NCBI GenBank assembly: GCA_903867225.1
Contig: CAIPQN010000012.1
Coordinates: 1 to 64,000, forward strand
Length of the DNA stretch: 64,000 nt
Source of the DNA: an uncultured Pseudomonadota bacterium
GTDB lineage: Bacteria > Pseudomonadota > Gammaproteobacteria > Methylococcales > Methylomonadaceae
Reading direction: 5' to 3'
Shown here: positions 27,409 through 36,677 of the stretch, in pieces
Position numbering within the stretch: position 1 is the stretch's first letter
Layout: every line of letters starts with the position of its first letter
Made by a program: the position numbers and the translations under genes
Notes under the pieces: generated by a model
The model's input: the letters and a program-made list of their open reading frames with translations, nothing else
Databases searched by the model: none
Told to the model about the DNA's origin: nothing

Positions 27409-28179
27409 TTAACGACTAATTAAAAACCTAATTTTTTCAATTAACTCCACGGCACGTTGTCCAGCCGCTGCAATTTCTTTTGTATTTCGTTCTAATTCTG
27501 ATTTTGACGCTTCATTTGTGATGTCATTAAAAATAAAATTATTTATTTCGTTGTAACCCAACATACACGCCAAAGTTTCGTTGAAATCATGAGTAATATC
27601 TTCTGTTAATTGCCCAATGTTTTCTAAATCACTCAGCTTTGCTTTTTCTTGTAATGTTTTGGCTGTTAATTTTGCATTTGCAAGAGCTAATTCACCGTCT
27701 TTTTGTTCTTTTTCAATTAATTGGAAAATCAATTCTGAGTTCGTTAAAATTAAATCTAACGACTGTTTTTCTTTTTCTGTGTTTTCAACGGACAGTTTTT
27801 GAATATCTTGCTTGAGTTTTTCATGGGCATTTTTATCGTTGATGACACTCCGCAAAATGCTAACAATGTCATCTTCGGATTGCTTTGTTTTTGATGGTGT
27901 TGCTTTACTTTCATCGGTTCCGATTGGCAATAAATCTGCTAACGCTGGCATGATTTCAGTCGGGTGTACTTTTAATACTTTGGATAAGCGTAAAACAGCA
28001 TCGATATTCAAAGGCACACGTCCTAACAAATACGCGTTAAACGCGGCTTGTGTTTTCCAATTACATAACTTCGATACTTTTTCTTGTGTTAAATCCAACT
28101 CTTTTTTCTTGGCATTCCAAATTAATTGTAATTGTTCAGCAGCCATCATTTGGGCATAGGATAAATTTAATTTTTTCAT
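27409..28179 (-). CDS. XRE regulator fused to a coiled coil and an isolated kinase DHp domain
   Basis: 256 residues. Residues 15-80 are an XRE/cI-type helix-turn-helix (KKKELDLTQEKVSKLC, then NIDAVLRLSKVLKVHPTEI). Residues 100-185 are a charged coiled coil. Residues 183-256 read as a HisKA dimerisation and phosphotransfer domain: LSDLENIGQLTEDITHDFN with His197 in the HDFN motif, and AAAGQRAVELIEKIRFLISR as the second helix. There is no ATPase domain after it; the protein stops. It is the first gene of the operon with a complete sensor kinase and regulator. It could be phosphorylated by another kinase, dimerise through the DHp bundle, or have lost phosphotransfer. I know of no characterised member. 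Confidence 0.75.
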   Translation of the reverse strand: MKKLNLSYAQMMAAEQLQLIWNAKKKELDLTQEKVSKLCNWKTQAAFNAYLLGRVPLNIDAVLRLSKVLKVHPTEIMPALADLLPIGTDESKATPSKTKQSEDDIVSILRSVINDKNAHEKLKQDIQKLSVENTEKEKQSLDLILTNSELIFQLIEKEQKDGELALANAKLTAKTLQEKAKLSDLENIGQLTEDITHDFNETLACMLGYNEINNFIFNDITNEASKSELERNTKEIAAAGQRAVELIEKIRFLISR

Positions 28180-28210
28180 AGTTTTGAGTTCTCATAAAAA
28201 TAATATCGCC

Positions 28211-28234
28211 ATTATAGTTACAAATTGTATGTAA
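28211..28234 (-). promoter_or_regulatory. Promoter -10 and candidate XRE operator
   Basis: Upstream of the XRE-DHp gene a TATAAT (minus strand) is directly preceded by an inverted repeat TTACA-N7-TGTAA, with a nested ACAAATTGT palindrome. The repeat occupies the promoter spacer, a place where a bound repressor would block transcription. Autoregulation by the XRE protein is inferred. The -35 element is weak. Confidence 0.4.
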
Positions 28235-28346
28235 GAGTATTTCTACCGATTGTTAGATAATCCGTATCTAAATCCAACATTGGTAATAAATCGCAGTTCA
28301 AATTAGAATAGCCACCACTTACGCCTTTAAATTCAACGGATTTTTA

Positions 28347-29255
28347 ATGACAGACTATAAATTAACCCATTTAAAACAACTCGAAGCCGAAAGTATTCAC
28401 ATTATTCGTGAAGTCGCGGCGGAGTTTGAAAAACCTGTAATGTTGTATTCGATTGGTAAAGATTCAGCCGTGATGCTGCATTTAACCATGAAAGCGTTTT
28501 ACCCCGCACCACCGCCATTCCCGATGATGCACATTGACACGACGTGGAAATTCAAGGAGATGATTGCCTTCCGTGATGAAATGGTAAAAAAACTCGGTTT
28601 AGATTTAATCGTTCATATCAATCAAGAAGGCGTTGAGCAGGGCATTGGACCTTTTACACATGGCAGTAAAAAACATACTGATGTGATGAAAACCGACGGT
28701 TTAAAACAAGGTTTAAACAAATATCAATTTGATGCGGCATTCGGTGGCGCGAGACGTGATGAAGAAAAATCGCGTGCTAAAGAACGTGTTTATTCATTCC
28801 GCGACAAAAATCACCGTTGGGATCCCAAAAATCAACGTCCTGAACTTTGGAATATCTACAACGGCAAAATCGATAAAGGCGAAAGCATTCGCGTGTTTCC
28901 GTTGTCGAATTGGACGGAGTTGGATATTTGGCAATATATTCATTTGGAACAAATTCCGATTGTGCCGCTGTATTTCGCCAAAGAGCGTCCTGTTGTGGAA
29001 CGTGATGGGATGTTGATTATGGTAGACGATGACCGTATGCCAATTGGCGAACATGAAAAAGTCGAAATGAAAAAAGTGCGTTTTCGGACGCTGGGCTGTT
29101 ATCCATTAACGGGTGCGGTCGAATCGGAAGCGACGACGTTACCTGAAATTATTCAAGAAATGCTTTTGACCACGACTTCTGAACGGCAAGGACGTTTAAT
29201 TGACCACGATCAAGCAGGTTCGATGGAACAGAAAAAACGCGAAGGCTACTTCTAA
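28347..29255 (+). CDS. cysD: Sulfate adenylyltransferase subunit 2 (CysD)
   Basis: 302 residues, the E. coli CysD length. It adenylates sulfate to APS; CysN supplies the GTPase that drives the reaction. PP-loop motif [16 protein letters not shown] near residue 35 and [20 protein letters not shown] are present. The C-terminus [11 protein letters not shown] is complete and conserved. It is 33 bases before cysN on the same strand. No cysC, cysH or cysI is present nearby. Confidence 0.97.
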   Translation: MTDYKLTHLKQLEAESIHIIREVAAEFEKPVMLYSIGKDSAVMLHLTMKAFYPAPPPFPMMHIDTTWKFKEMIAFRDEMVKKLGLDLIVHINQEGVEQGIGPFTHGSKKHTDVMKTDGLKQGLNKYQFDAAFGGARRDEEKSRAKERVYSFRDKNHRWDPKNQRPELWNIYNGKIDKGESIRVFPLSNWTELDIWQYIHLEQIPIVPLYFAKERPVVERDGMLIMVDDDRMPIGEHEKVEMKKVRFRTLGCYPLTGAVESEATTLPEIIQEMLLTTTSERQGRLIDHDQAGSMEQKKREGYF

Positions 29256-29288
29256 AATCTTATCAACAGTCATTTCAGAGAATAAAAA

Positions 29289-30914
29289 ATGTCCCACCAA
29301 TCCGATTTAATCAGCACCGATATTAACGCTTATTTAGCGCAACACGAACGCAAAGAATTAGTGCGTTTTTTAACTTGTGGCAACGTCGATGACGGCAAAA
29401 GTACGCTCATCGGGCGATTGTTACACGATTCAAAAATGATTTATGAAGACCAGCTCGCCGCCGTGCAAGCCGATAGCGTGAAATCTGGCACGACGGGCGC
29501 GGGCAAAATCGATTTAGCGTTGCTGGTCGATGGTTTGCAAGCCGAACGCGAACAAGGCATCACGATTGACGTGGCGTATCGTTATTTTTCCACTTCGACG
29601 CGCAAATTTATCATCGCCGACACACCTGGACATGAACAATACACGCGCAACATGGCAACGGGCGCGTCAACCTGCGACTTGGCGATTATCTTAATTGATG
29701 CGCGTTATGGCGTTCAAACGCAAACCAAACGCCACAGTTTTATTGCGTCATTGCTCGGTATTCAGCATATTGTGGTGGCGATTAACAAAATGGATTTGGT
29801 CGAATACAGCGAAACGAAATTTGAACAAATCAAAGCCGATTATTTGGATTTTGTGAAAACGTTGGATTTGCACGATATTTTGTTTATTCCGATGTCGGCG
29901 TTAGATGGCGATAACGTGGTAAATCCTAGCGAAAATATGGCGTGGTTCACGGGCAAACCGTTAATGGAAGCATTGAACACGATTGAAATTGCCAACGACC
30001 GCAATTTCAGCGACGCACGTTTTCCCGTTCAATATGTGAATCGTCCGAATTTAGATTTTCGCGGTTTTTGTGGCACGGTTGCAGCAGGGATTTTCAAAAA
30101 AGGCGACAAAATTACCGCGTTACCATCTGGCAAAAGTAGCACGATTAAATCTATCGTGACGTATGACGGCGAAATCGAACAAGCCTTTTCACCGATGGCT
30201 GTTACGCTGACGTTGGACGACGAAATTGATATTAGTCGGGGCGATATGCTGATTGGCACGCAGGAATTCATGCCGATTGTGGCGGATAAATTCAAAGCGC
30301 ATATTGTTTGGATGGCGGAAGATTCCTTAAATATTGGCAAACAGTATTCAATTAAATTAGCGACGCGCACCGTTTCGGGTTCGGTATCGTTGATTCATCA
30401 CCGTATCGACGTGAACACGCTTGAACATCACGACACGAATGCGTTGCAACTCAATGAAATCGGTTTGTGTACGGTTTCAGTGAATGCGCCTGTGGTATTT
30501 GATAATTACAAAACCCACAAAGGTACAGGTTCATTTATTGTCATTGACCGTTTGACGAATAGCACGGTTGGCGCAGGTATGATTGTTGGCACAGGTGAAA
30601 ATGAAAACTTGCAACCCGTCAGCGTTGAAGAACGTGCGGCACGTTTCAGTCAAATGGCTACCGCAATCAATTTAACAGGTGAAAAAAGTCTTGAAATCGC
30701 ATATTTGTTAGAGCGTCGTTTATTTGAAAATGGTCACGCTTGCACAATTTTAGAAGCGACAAATAATGTGTTAATTGCGGCAATAAATCACGCGGGGTTG
30801 ATTGCAATTTGTGTAAATACCAACGCAGGTTTTACGCCGATTCAGTTTGATGCTGATACACAATCGCTTGATGACATTTATGTCGCGTTGAAAACTCAAA
30901 AAGTAATTTATTAA
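29289..30914 (+). CDS. cysN: Sulfate adenylyltransferase subunit 1 (CysN) with vestigial APS-kinase tail
   Basis: 541 residues. Residues 20-445 are a normal EF-Tu-like GTPase: P-loop [36 protein letters not shown], and NKMDLVEYS. From residue 460 the tail [18 protein letters not shown] aligns by eye with the start of a CysC domain (LTGLSGSGKSTIA...). [11 protein letters not shown] then takes the place of the DGDN region, and HAGLIAICV that of the AGLI strand. The P-loop is lost and the domain is about 80 residues instead of about 190. So this is probably a former CysNC fusion whose APS-kinase half has decayed. A separate CysC would be needed for PAPS. Confidence 0.9.
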   Translation: MSHQSDLISTDINAYLAQHERKELVRFLTCGNVDDGKSTLIGRLLHDSKMIYEDQLAAVQADSVKSGTTGAGKIDLALLVDGLQAEREQGITIDVAYRYFSTSTRKFIIADTPGHEQYTRNMATGASTCDLAIILIDARYGVQTQTKRHSFIASLLGIQHIVVAINKMDLVEYSETKFEQIKADYLDFVKTLDLHDILFIPMSALDGDNVVNPSENMAWFTGKPLMEALNTIEIANDRNFSDARFPVQYVNRPNLDFRGFCGTVAAGIFKKGDKITALPSGKSSTIKSIVTYDGEIEQAFSPMAVTLTLDDEIDISRGDMLIGTQEFMPIVADKFKAHIVWMAEDSLNIGKQYSIKLATRTVSGSVSLIHHRIDVNTLEHHDTNALQLNEIGLCTVSVNAPVVFDNYKTHKGTGSFIVIDRLTNSTVGAGMIVGTGENENLQPVSVEERAARFSQMATAINLTGEKSLEIAYLLERRLFENGHACTILEATNNVLIAAINHAGLIAICVNTNAGFTPIQFDADTQSLDDIYVALKTQKVIY

Positions 30915-30932
30915 ATTTAACCCAATAGACAA

Positions 30933-32435
30933 ATGACAGAAACAACAGAACAAATCCAAGACGAACAAGACCAAATCCGCCAACGCCGTGAAAAATTAAC
31001 GGCGTTACGCGAAGAAACCATTGCTTTCCCAACCGATTTTCGCCGCGATGTTGTCGTGGGTGAATTGCTCGCAAAATACGACGAAAAAACCAAAGAAGAA
31101 CTCGAAGAAGCACATATTCGTGTAATAATCGCAGGGCGGATGATGACGCGCCGCATTATGGGCAAAGCGAGTTTCAGCCATTTGCAAGATATGTCGGGGC
31201 AAATGCAGGTTTATGTCGCTCGTGATAATTTGCCCGAAGGTGTTTATAACGACCAATTCAAAAAATGGGATATTGGCGATATTTTGGGCGCAGAAGGTTA
31301 TTTGTTCAAAACGCAAACGGGCGAACTCAGTGTCAAAGTTGATAGCATTCGTTTATTAACCAAAGCATTACGCCCATTACCTGAAAAATTCCACGGCATT
31401 GCAGACCAAGAAATTAAATATCGTCAGCGGTATTTAGATTTGATTATGAGCCAACAATCCCGCGACGTGTTTTTGATTCGTTCAAAAGTCGTTGGTTATA
31501 TTCGGAATTTTTTGATTGAACGCGCGTTTTTAGAAGTCGAAACACCAATGATGCAAGTGATTCCTGGTGGCGCGACGGCACGACCTTTCACTACGCATCA
31601 CAACGCGCTCGACATGGATATGTTTTTGCGAATTGCGCCAGAATTGTATTTGAAACGTTTAGTTGTCGGTGGTTTTGAACGGGTGTTTGAAATCAACCGT
31701 AATTTCAGAAATGAAGGACTTTCAACTCGCCACAATCCTGAATTCACGATGCTCGAATTCTATCAAGCCTACGCTGAATATCATGAATTGATGGATTTGA
31801 CCGAAGAAATGTTGCGCGGCATTGCGGAAGAAGTTTTAGGCAAAACGACGATTACTTATCAAGGCGAAGAATATGATTTCGGCAAACCGTTTGCGCGAAT
31901 GACGGTTTTTGATTCGATTTTGCATTTCAATTCGGATTTAAAACCTGAAAACATTTCAACTCGTGAAGCTGCTTTGAAAGTCGCTGAAAATTTAAAAATC
32001 CCAGTCAAAGACGGTTACGGTTTGGGCAAAATTCAAATCGAAATTTTTGAAAAAACCGTTGAAAGTCGTTTGATGAATCCAACCTTTATTACGGCATATC
32101 CTGTCGAAGTTTCACCGTTGGCGCGACGTAACGACAATGACCCACACGTTACCGATAGATTTGAATTTTTTGTCGGCGGACGTGAAATTGCTAACGGTTT
32201 CACTGAGTTGAATGATGCCGAAGACCAAGCGGCGCGTTTTCAACAGCAAGTAAACGAAAAAGAAGCGGGCGACGATGAAGCGATGCACTTTGACGCGGAT
32301 TATATTACCGCGCTTGAACATGGAATGCCGCCTACAGCTGGTGAAGGGATTGGCATTGACCGTTTGGTGATGTTGTTCACTGATTCGCCGTCGATTCGTG
32401 ACGTGTTGTTATTCCCACACATGAGACCGAAATAA
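30933..32435 (+). CDS. lysS: Lysyl-tRNA synthetase, class II
   Basis: 500 residues. N-terminal OB-fold anticodon-binding domain ([20 protein letters not shown]) and a class II catalytic core with motif 2 ([20 protein letters not shown]) and motif 3 ([14 protein letters not shown]). Length and motifs are typical of LysS. It follows cysN by 18 bases and precedes the cysteine desulfurase by 3 bases, so cysDN, lysS and the Fe-S genes may be read together. Confidence 0.97.
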   Translation: MTETTEQIQDEQDQIRQRREKLTALREETIAFPTDFRRDVVVGELLAKYDEKTKEELEEAHIRVIIAGRMMTRRIMGKASFSHLQDMSGQMQVYVARDNLPEGVYNDQFKKWDIGDILGAEGYLFKTQTGELSVKVDSIRLLTKALRPLPEKFHGIADQEIKYRQRYLDLIMSQQSRDVFLIRSKVVGYIRNFLIERAFLEVETPMMQVIPGGATARPFTTHHNALDMDMFLRIAPELYLKRLVVGGFERVFEINRNFRNEGLSTRHNPEFTMLEFYQAYAEYHELMDLTEEMLRGIAEEVLGKTTITYQGEEYDFGKPFARMTVFDSILHFNSDLKPENISTREAALKVAENLKIPVKDGYGLGKIQIEIFEKTVESRLMNPTFITAYPVEVSPLARRNDNDPHVTDRFEFFVGGREIANGFTELNDAEDQAARFQQQVNEKEAGDDEAMHFDADYITALEHGMPPTAGEGIGIDRLVMLFTDSPSIRDVLLFPHMRPK

Positions 32436-32438
32436 GCC

Positions 32439-33521
32439 GTGATTTATTTTGATAACAACGCCACCACGCCAATTGATGAGCGTGTTTTAGAAACCATGTT
32501 ACCGTTCATGAAAACCATGTACGGCAATCCTTCCAGCGTGCATCGCTTGGGACGCATTGCTAAAAGCGCGGTTGAAGTGGCGCGTGAACAAGTGGCTGCT
32601 TTAGTTGATGTACAACCGTCGCAAGTGATTTTTACCAGCGGTGGCACGGAAGCCAATAATCTAGCGATTAACTCTGCGTTTGGACGTGTGGCGATTTCTG
32701 CTGTTGAGCATTCGTCAATTTATGAATCCGCAAAACGTTTTGTACCCGAAATTATCGCAGTGAATCGTGATGGGTTGTGTGAACCTAAAACGATTGCTGA
32801 ATTGATTTCAAAACGACCTGATTTTGTGTCGATTATGTTGGCGAATAATGAAACAGGTGTGATTCAGCCGATTGCAGAAATTGCAGCTCAATTGAATGAA
32901 CGCGGCATTGTGATTCATACTGATGCAGTACAAGCGGTCGGAAAAATACCTGTTTCGTTTAAAAAATTAGGCGTGCAAATGCTGTCGTTATCAAGCCATA
33001 AAATTTACGGTGGAAAAGGCAGTGGCGCGTTAATCGTCGATGAATCTGTTTCACTACACCCGCAACTTTTGGGTGGTGGACAAGAAAAAAACTATCGTTC
33101 TGGTACTGAAAATGTCGCGGCAATTGTTGGGTTTGGCAAAGCGGCAGAATTAGCCAAAATCGAATTAGACGCACGTCAAACGCGAATGTTATCGTTGCGA
33201 ACGATGCTGGAAAATAAACTCGCCCAATTATCGAAAGTCACCATTTTCGCCCAAAACGCACCACGTTTACCGAACACGGTTTTATTTGGCATTGACGGTG
33301 TGGAAGGTGAAATGGTGTTGCTCAAATTAGATCAACGAGGCGTTTGTGTATCGAGTGGTTCGGCATGTACCAGTGGTGAAACAGAACCAAGTCACGTTTT
33401 GTTGGCAATGGGTATTTCACCACAACAAGCACAAACAGCCATTCGTGTGAGTTTAAGTCATCAAAATACGCCTGCCGAAGTGTTAGAATTCATCGAACTT
33501 ATCACCCCTTATGGAGTTTAA
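32439..33521 (+). CDS. Cysteine desulfurase, NifS/IscS family
   Basis: 360 residues beginning at GTG (MIYFDNNATTPIDERVLETM). PLP enzyme of fold type I: TSGGTEANNLAI, the PLP lysine in LSSHKIYGGKGSGAL, and the persulfide-forming Cys in SSGSACTSGETEPSHVL. This group I type supplies sulfur for Fe-S clusters and thiolated tRNA. It is shorter than E. coli IscS (404) and closer in length to NifS-like enzymes, so no specific symbol is given. It is followed by iscA with overlap of its stop and the next ribosome binding site. No iscU is nearby. Confidence 0.92.
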   Translation: MIYFDNNATTPIDERVLETMLPFMKTMYGNPSSVHRLGRIAKSAVEVAREQVAALVDVQPSQVIFTSGGTEANNLAINSAFGRVAISAVEHSSIYESAKRFVPEIIAVNRDGLCEPKTIAELISKRPDFVSIMLANNETGVIQPIAEIAAQLNERGIVIHTDAVQAVGKIPVSFKKLGVQMLSLSSHKIYGGKGSGALIVDESVSLHPQLLGGGQEKNYRSGTENVAAIVGFGKAAELAKIELDARQTRMLSLRTMLENKLAQLSKVTIFAQNAPRLPNTVLFGIDGVEGEMVLLKLDQRGVCVSSGSACTSGETEPSHVLLAMGISPQQAQTAIRVSLSHQNTPAEVLEFIELITPYGV

Positions 33522-33525
33522 AAAA

Positions 33526-33849
33526 ATGTCTGTTTCCGTTACAGAAAGTGCCGCACAACAAATTCAAAGACAACTGACCAAACGTGGAAGCGGTTTAGGT
33601 TTGCGTTTAGGTATAAAAAAATCAGGCTGTTCAGGTTACGCTTATGTTTTGGATTATGTTGATGTCCCCGAAACCGAAGATCAAATTTTTGATTTGTCAG
33701 GTGTGAAAATCGTCGTGAAAAATAAAGATTTACCTATTTTGGATGGCATCGAAATTGATTATCGTAAAGACGGTTTAAATGCCGCTTTCAAATTTAATAA
33801 TCCAAATTCAAAAGGAATGTGTGGCTGCGGAGAAAGTTTCGCGGTATAA
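33526..33849 (+). CDS. iscA: A-type iron-sulfur carrier protein IscA
   Basis: 107 residues from ATG 33526, chosen because GGAG (overlapping the preceding stop) lies 9 bases upstream and because the length then equals E. coli IscA. The three cluster-ligating cysteines are present in KKSGCSGYAY and the C-terminal KGMCGCGESF. It carries Fe-S clusters or iron to target proteins. It is paired with the desulfurase rather than with a full isc operon. The specific subtype (IscA, SufA or ErpA) is not certain, but IscA fits best. Confidence 0.9.
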   Translation: MSVSVTESAAQQIQRQLTKRGSGLGLRLGIKKSGCSGYAYVLDYVDVPETEDQIFDLSGVKIVVKNKDLPILDGIEIDYRKDGLNAAFKFNNPNSKGMCGCGESFAV

Positions 33850-33855
33850 AAAAAC

Positions 33856-33882
33856 GTCGAGGCGTAACGTTTACGCCTCGAC
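33856..33882. terminator. Bidirectional terminator between iscA and the Tim44-like gene
   Basis: GTCGAGGCGTAA and TTACGCCTCGAC form a perfect 12-bp stem with a 3-base loop. The T7 tract lies on the minus-strand side, so it is strongest for the Tim44-like gene. It also sits 7 bases after the iscA stop. Confidence 0.8.
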
Positions 33883-33891
33883 AACACTCGT

Positions 33892-35022
33892 TTAATCTTC
33901 TAATTGTTGAATACCGTCTAACATCCAATTCGAGTTAAAGCCCGATTTTGATTTCACAAAATGCCATACTTCACCAACTTGAGTTGCTTGAGCGTTTGCC
34001 GATTCTTTAATCGTAGACTCAAACAAAACAGCGGCTTCAAATTCAGAAGTCAATTCACGAATTTCCAACAAATCTGCATCTAACGTCAACACTTCTGTGT
34101 GATTGAAATCATTTGAACTTTTGAGTTGGTCTTGAATTTCTGCAAATACTTTGTCCGTCGTCAAACCACGAATTTCGGCAAAATCACGCGAATCCCACGC
34201 TTTTTGTAAATCCATGTAACGGTGTTTTACGTCATCCAAAAATGCCGCAGAATCAAAACCCGAAGGAGTCGAAAAATCACGCGATTTTGCTAAATTAACT
34301 GTCGATGATGAAACAGTTGAATCTCCTTTTTTAAACATAATGTCGGTATTGAAATCCGCTGAACTGCCAGCATTCATTGACGGTGCAGAATAGGCGGGTT
34401 CATGGACAGTGCGTTGATACGACGTGTCATTGACTATAGGAGTTGTTGGCTTTTTTTTTACAAAGAAAAAACGATAAGCCAAATAACCTAAACCAGCCAA
34501 CAACAAATAACCTAAGAAACCAAATCCACCCGAACTGCGTGTTGCACCTGTATTGTCGGCGTAATATGGTGCAGGTTGTTGAGCATATTGTTGTGGCTGA
34601 ACAGCAGGTTGTGCGTATTGCTGTGGTGCAGGTTGAGGAGCATATTGCTGTGGTTGTGGTGCGTAACCTTGATTTTGTTGAATTGGCGCGGGCGCGGGTT
34701 GACTGTGATTATCACTCATCATCGAACCGACCAATCCACCTACCGCTAACCCTGCGGCTGCACCCATTGCACGGTCTTTCCACGCAGAATTTGAATTGGC
34801 AGGTGGTTGTTGATAAGTCGGTGCTGGGTGACTGGCTGGCGGTGGGGCTGCAACACGATTACTCGGTGGCAACGCTGAGCGTTGCACGGGCGCACTGTAA
34901 GATTGTTTACTACCGAAGGACGTACCACCACCTAAACGTTGTGCTTCTGCGGCAGAAATTCCACCTGACGCTAACGAAATCAACACAAGACTATTCACAA
35001 ATGCACTGGTTTTTTTGTTCAT
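33892..35022 (-). CDS. Tim44-like domain membrane protein
   Basis: About 376 residues from the ATG that opens a signal peptide (MNKKTSAFVNSLVLISLASG...). Next comes a low-complexity region rich in Pro, Gln, Ala and Tyr (about 60-175, repeated QPQQYA/PAPQQYA units), interrupted by a glycine-rich hydrophobic stretch (DRAMGAAAGLAVGGLVGSMM). A membrane helix (GFGFLGYLLLAGLGYLAYRFFF) and a C-terminal Tim44-like domain (about 245-376; FLDDVKHRYMDLQKAWDSRD) follow. Such proteins are common in proteobacteria and their role is unclear; bacterial Tim44 domains have been linked to membrane association or protein handling. Single transcription unit. Confidence 0.85.
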   Translation of the reverse strand: MNKKTSAFVNSLVLISLASGGISAAEAQRLGGGTSFGSKQSYSAPVQRSALPPSNRVAAPPPASHPAPTYQQPPANSNSAWKDRAMGAAAGLAVGGLVGSMMSDNHSQPAPAPIQQNQGYAPQPQQYAPQPAPQQYAQPAVQPQQYAQQPAPYYADNTGATRSSGGFGFLGYLLLAGLGYLAYRFFFVKKKPTTPIVNDTSYQRTVHEPAYSAPSMNAGSSADFNTDIMFKKGDSTVSSSTVNLAKSRDFSTPSGFDSAAFLDDVKHRYMDLQKAWDSRDFAEIRGLTTDKVFAEIQDQLKSSNDFNHTEVLTLDADLLEIRELTSEFEAAVLFESTIKESANAQATQVGEVWHFVKSKSGFNSNWMLDGIQQLED

Positions 35023-35112
35023 AAATTTACGAATTCCGAATGAGTAATTAAAAAAATGGCGCGAATCATCGCGCCACACACAATACCAAATCTAACGCAT
35101 TTACGACACGTT

Positions 35113-36264
35113 TTAATGCGCGTCATCCGTATGCCATTTCGGCATCATCACAATACAATTTGGTTTGAAACCTTGATTTTTCAAGACATCAATCGTTCTG
35201 ATTTTTTCCATTTTTTCCAAATTGATAACGCTAATTGAGCCATCGTCCATTTCAGGCAAATTCAAAAAGCTATTTTGAACAATTGCGTATTTTTCATCAG
35301 GCGAGAACACAACGTGATGTGCGCCACCCGCCGTGGGAATCGATTTGATTAACTTTGGTTCATGTATCGACTGGCTAATGTCAAAAATGTTCAACGCGCC
35401 AGGTTTCGCCGTGGTGATAAATAATTTGTCATGTTGTTGATTAAAATAAACTTCTAGCGGGACACCTTGTCCAATGTCGGCGAAATTGTAAGCGGGTTTG
35501 AAATCAAAATTATCATGATTTGCTTGCCACGTTGCTGTCCACAATTTGCCTTCAAACATCGTATTTACATAAGCAATCGGCGGATTTGCGTGTGGGACAA
35601 ATACCGCTTCTACCGTTGATGAACCTGCGCCACCGACTTTATGCGTTGATAAAACTTCGCCTGTTGACGCTTTAATCACCGTTACCGTTTCGCCCGCGTC
35701 ACTCAAATTCGTTGGGTGAACCGTACTTGTAACCATAATTCTGTCGATGTCTTCATTTAAGCCAATGCCATGCGGATATTTAATAAATTTATCTTTTCCA
35801 TTGGCAGAAATAACGTTTTTCACTTTGTCAGTTTGCGCGTCACCGACAATCACGTTGCTTGAACCCATGCAGGTTAAATACCACGTTTTTTTGTCTGATG
35901 TGAACGCCATATCTTCACCAACTTGGCATTCTGGCACGTTCAAATCTTGAATTTTCAACGGCTCTTGTGTCATGTTAATGACACGCAATGCGCCATTTCC
36001 CAGCGCGGTAATATAGGCTTTGCTTAAATCTTTGTTGTAAAAAATATGATGGGCAACTGCATCCGCTGGTAACGGTAATTCGTTGATGATTTTGCCGAAT
36101 TTTGGCGAATTCGGATCAACGTCAATAATGGCAATGCCTTCTTTGCGTGGTAATTGATTTGGTTGGCTTTCGTAATTCACCATCGCCAACATTTCCGCAG
36201 AACTAATGGCTGGCGCGAGTAATAATAGGCTGCACAATGCGTTGGTTATTGTTTTTTTTATCAT
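35113..36264 (-). CDS. Secreted YVTN-type beta-propeller protein
   Basis: 383 residues. A signal peptide (MIKKTITNALCSLLLLAPAISSA) is followed by repeated propeller blades of the YVTN/surface-layer type, for example KAYITALGNGALRVINM, KTWYLTCMGSSNVIVGD, and AHHVVFSPDEKYAIVQNS. Conserved-looking HH pairs (AVAHHIF, GAHHVVF) and Cys in VPECQVGEDM and LTCMG could bind metal. It loosely recalls YncE and selenium-binding/methanethiol-oxidase propellers, but no catalytic assignment is safe. It lies downstream of the TetR-DUF4242 pair, after a hairpin. Confidence 0.72.
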   Translation of the reverse strand: MIKKTITNALCSLLLLAPAISSAEMLAMVNYESQPNQLPRKEGIAIIDVDPNSPKFGKIINELPLPADAVAHHIFYNKDLSKAYITALGNGALRVINMTQEPLKIQDLNVPECQVGEDMAFTSDKKTWYLTCMGSSNVIVGDAQTDKVKNVISANGKDKFIKYPHGIGLNEDIDRIMVTSTVHPTNLSDAGETVTVIKASTGEVLSTHKVGGAGSSTVEAVFVPHANPPIAYVNTMFEGKLWTATWQANHDNFDFKPAYNFADIGQGVPLEVYFNQQHDKLFITTAKPGALNIFDISQSIHEPKLIKSIPTAGGAHHVVFSPDEKYAIVQNSFLNLPEMDDGSISVINLEKMEKIRTIDVLKNQGFKPNCIVMMPKWHTDDAH

Positions 36265-36305
36265 TGTAGTGGCTCGTGTAATTTAAAAAATTTCTGGAAG
36301 AAAAG

Positions 36306-36334
36306 AAGCGCGTTTGCAAAACACAAACGCGCTT
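36306..36334. terminator. Terminator between DUF4242 and propeller genes
   Basis: AAGCGCGTTTG and CAAACGCGCTT form an 11-bp stem with a 7-base loop. On the minus strand it is followed by CTTCTTTTC; on the plus strand by T6GT5. It separates the DUF4242 gene from the propeller gene, which must then have its own promoter or rely on readthrough. Confidence 0.65.
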
Positions 36335-36342
36335 TTTTGTTT

Positions 36343-36615
36343 TTATTCTGCGGTGCTTGGGTCAATCATTCCCGTGACGCGCGAAATTTTGGTGACGGGA
36401 AAGCCGCCTTTTTCAGCGTGTTCGCGCAAGGCCTCTTCGTTTGGCGCGATTAACACACAATAAACTTTGTCTTCGGTGACGTAGCTTTCTACCCAATTGA
36501 TTTTTGCATCCATTTTGCTTGAAACGCTGCACGATGTTTGCGCGATGCCTTGCAATTGTTCAGCAGTCAAAGAACCTGCGTTGGGGATGTCACGTTCGAC
36601 GATATATTTTGGCAT
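36343..36615 (-). CDS. DUF4242 family small protein
   Basis: A 90-residue ferredoxin-like alpha+beta protein: MPKYIVERDIPNAGSLTAEQ, VESYVTEDKVYCVLIAPN, EEALREHAEKGGFPV. This pattern is that of DUF4242 (SCO4226-type), a family with a nickel-binding structural representative. Proposed metal sites in this copy are not verified. GAGGAA lies 8 bases before its ATG. It is 62 bases after the TetR gene on the same strand and probably a target of it. Confidence 0.82.
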   Translation of the reverse strand: MPKYIVERDIPNAGSLTAEQLQGIAQTSCSVSSKMDAKINWVESYVTEDKVYCVLIAPNEEALREHAEKGGFPVTKISRVTGMIDPSTAE

Positions 36616-36677
36616 TGCTAATTCCTCATTGAATTAAAGTTAAAAAAATGAACTTCTTGTTAAAACGCAATCGACGA

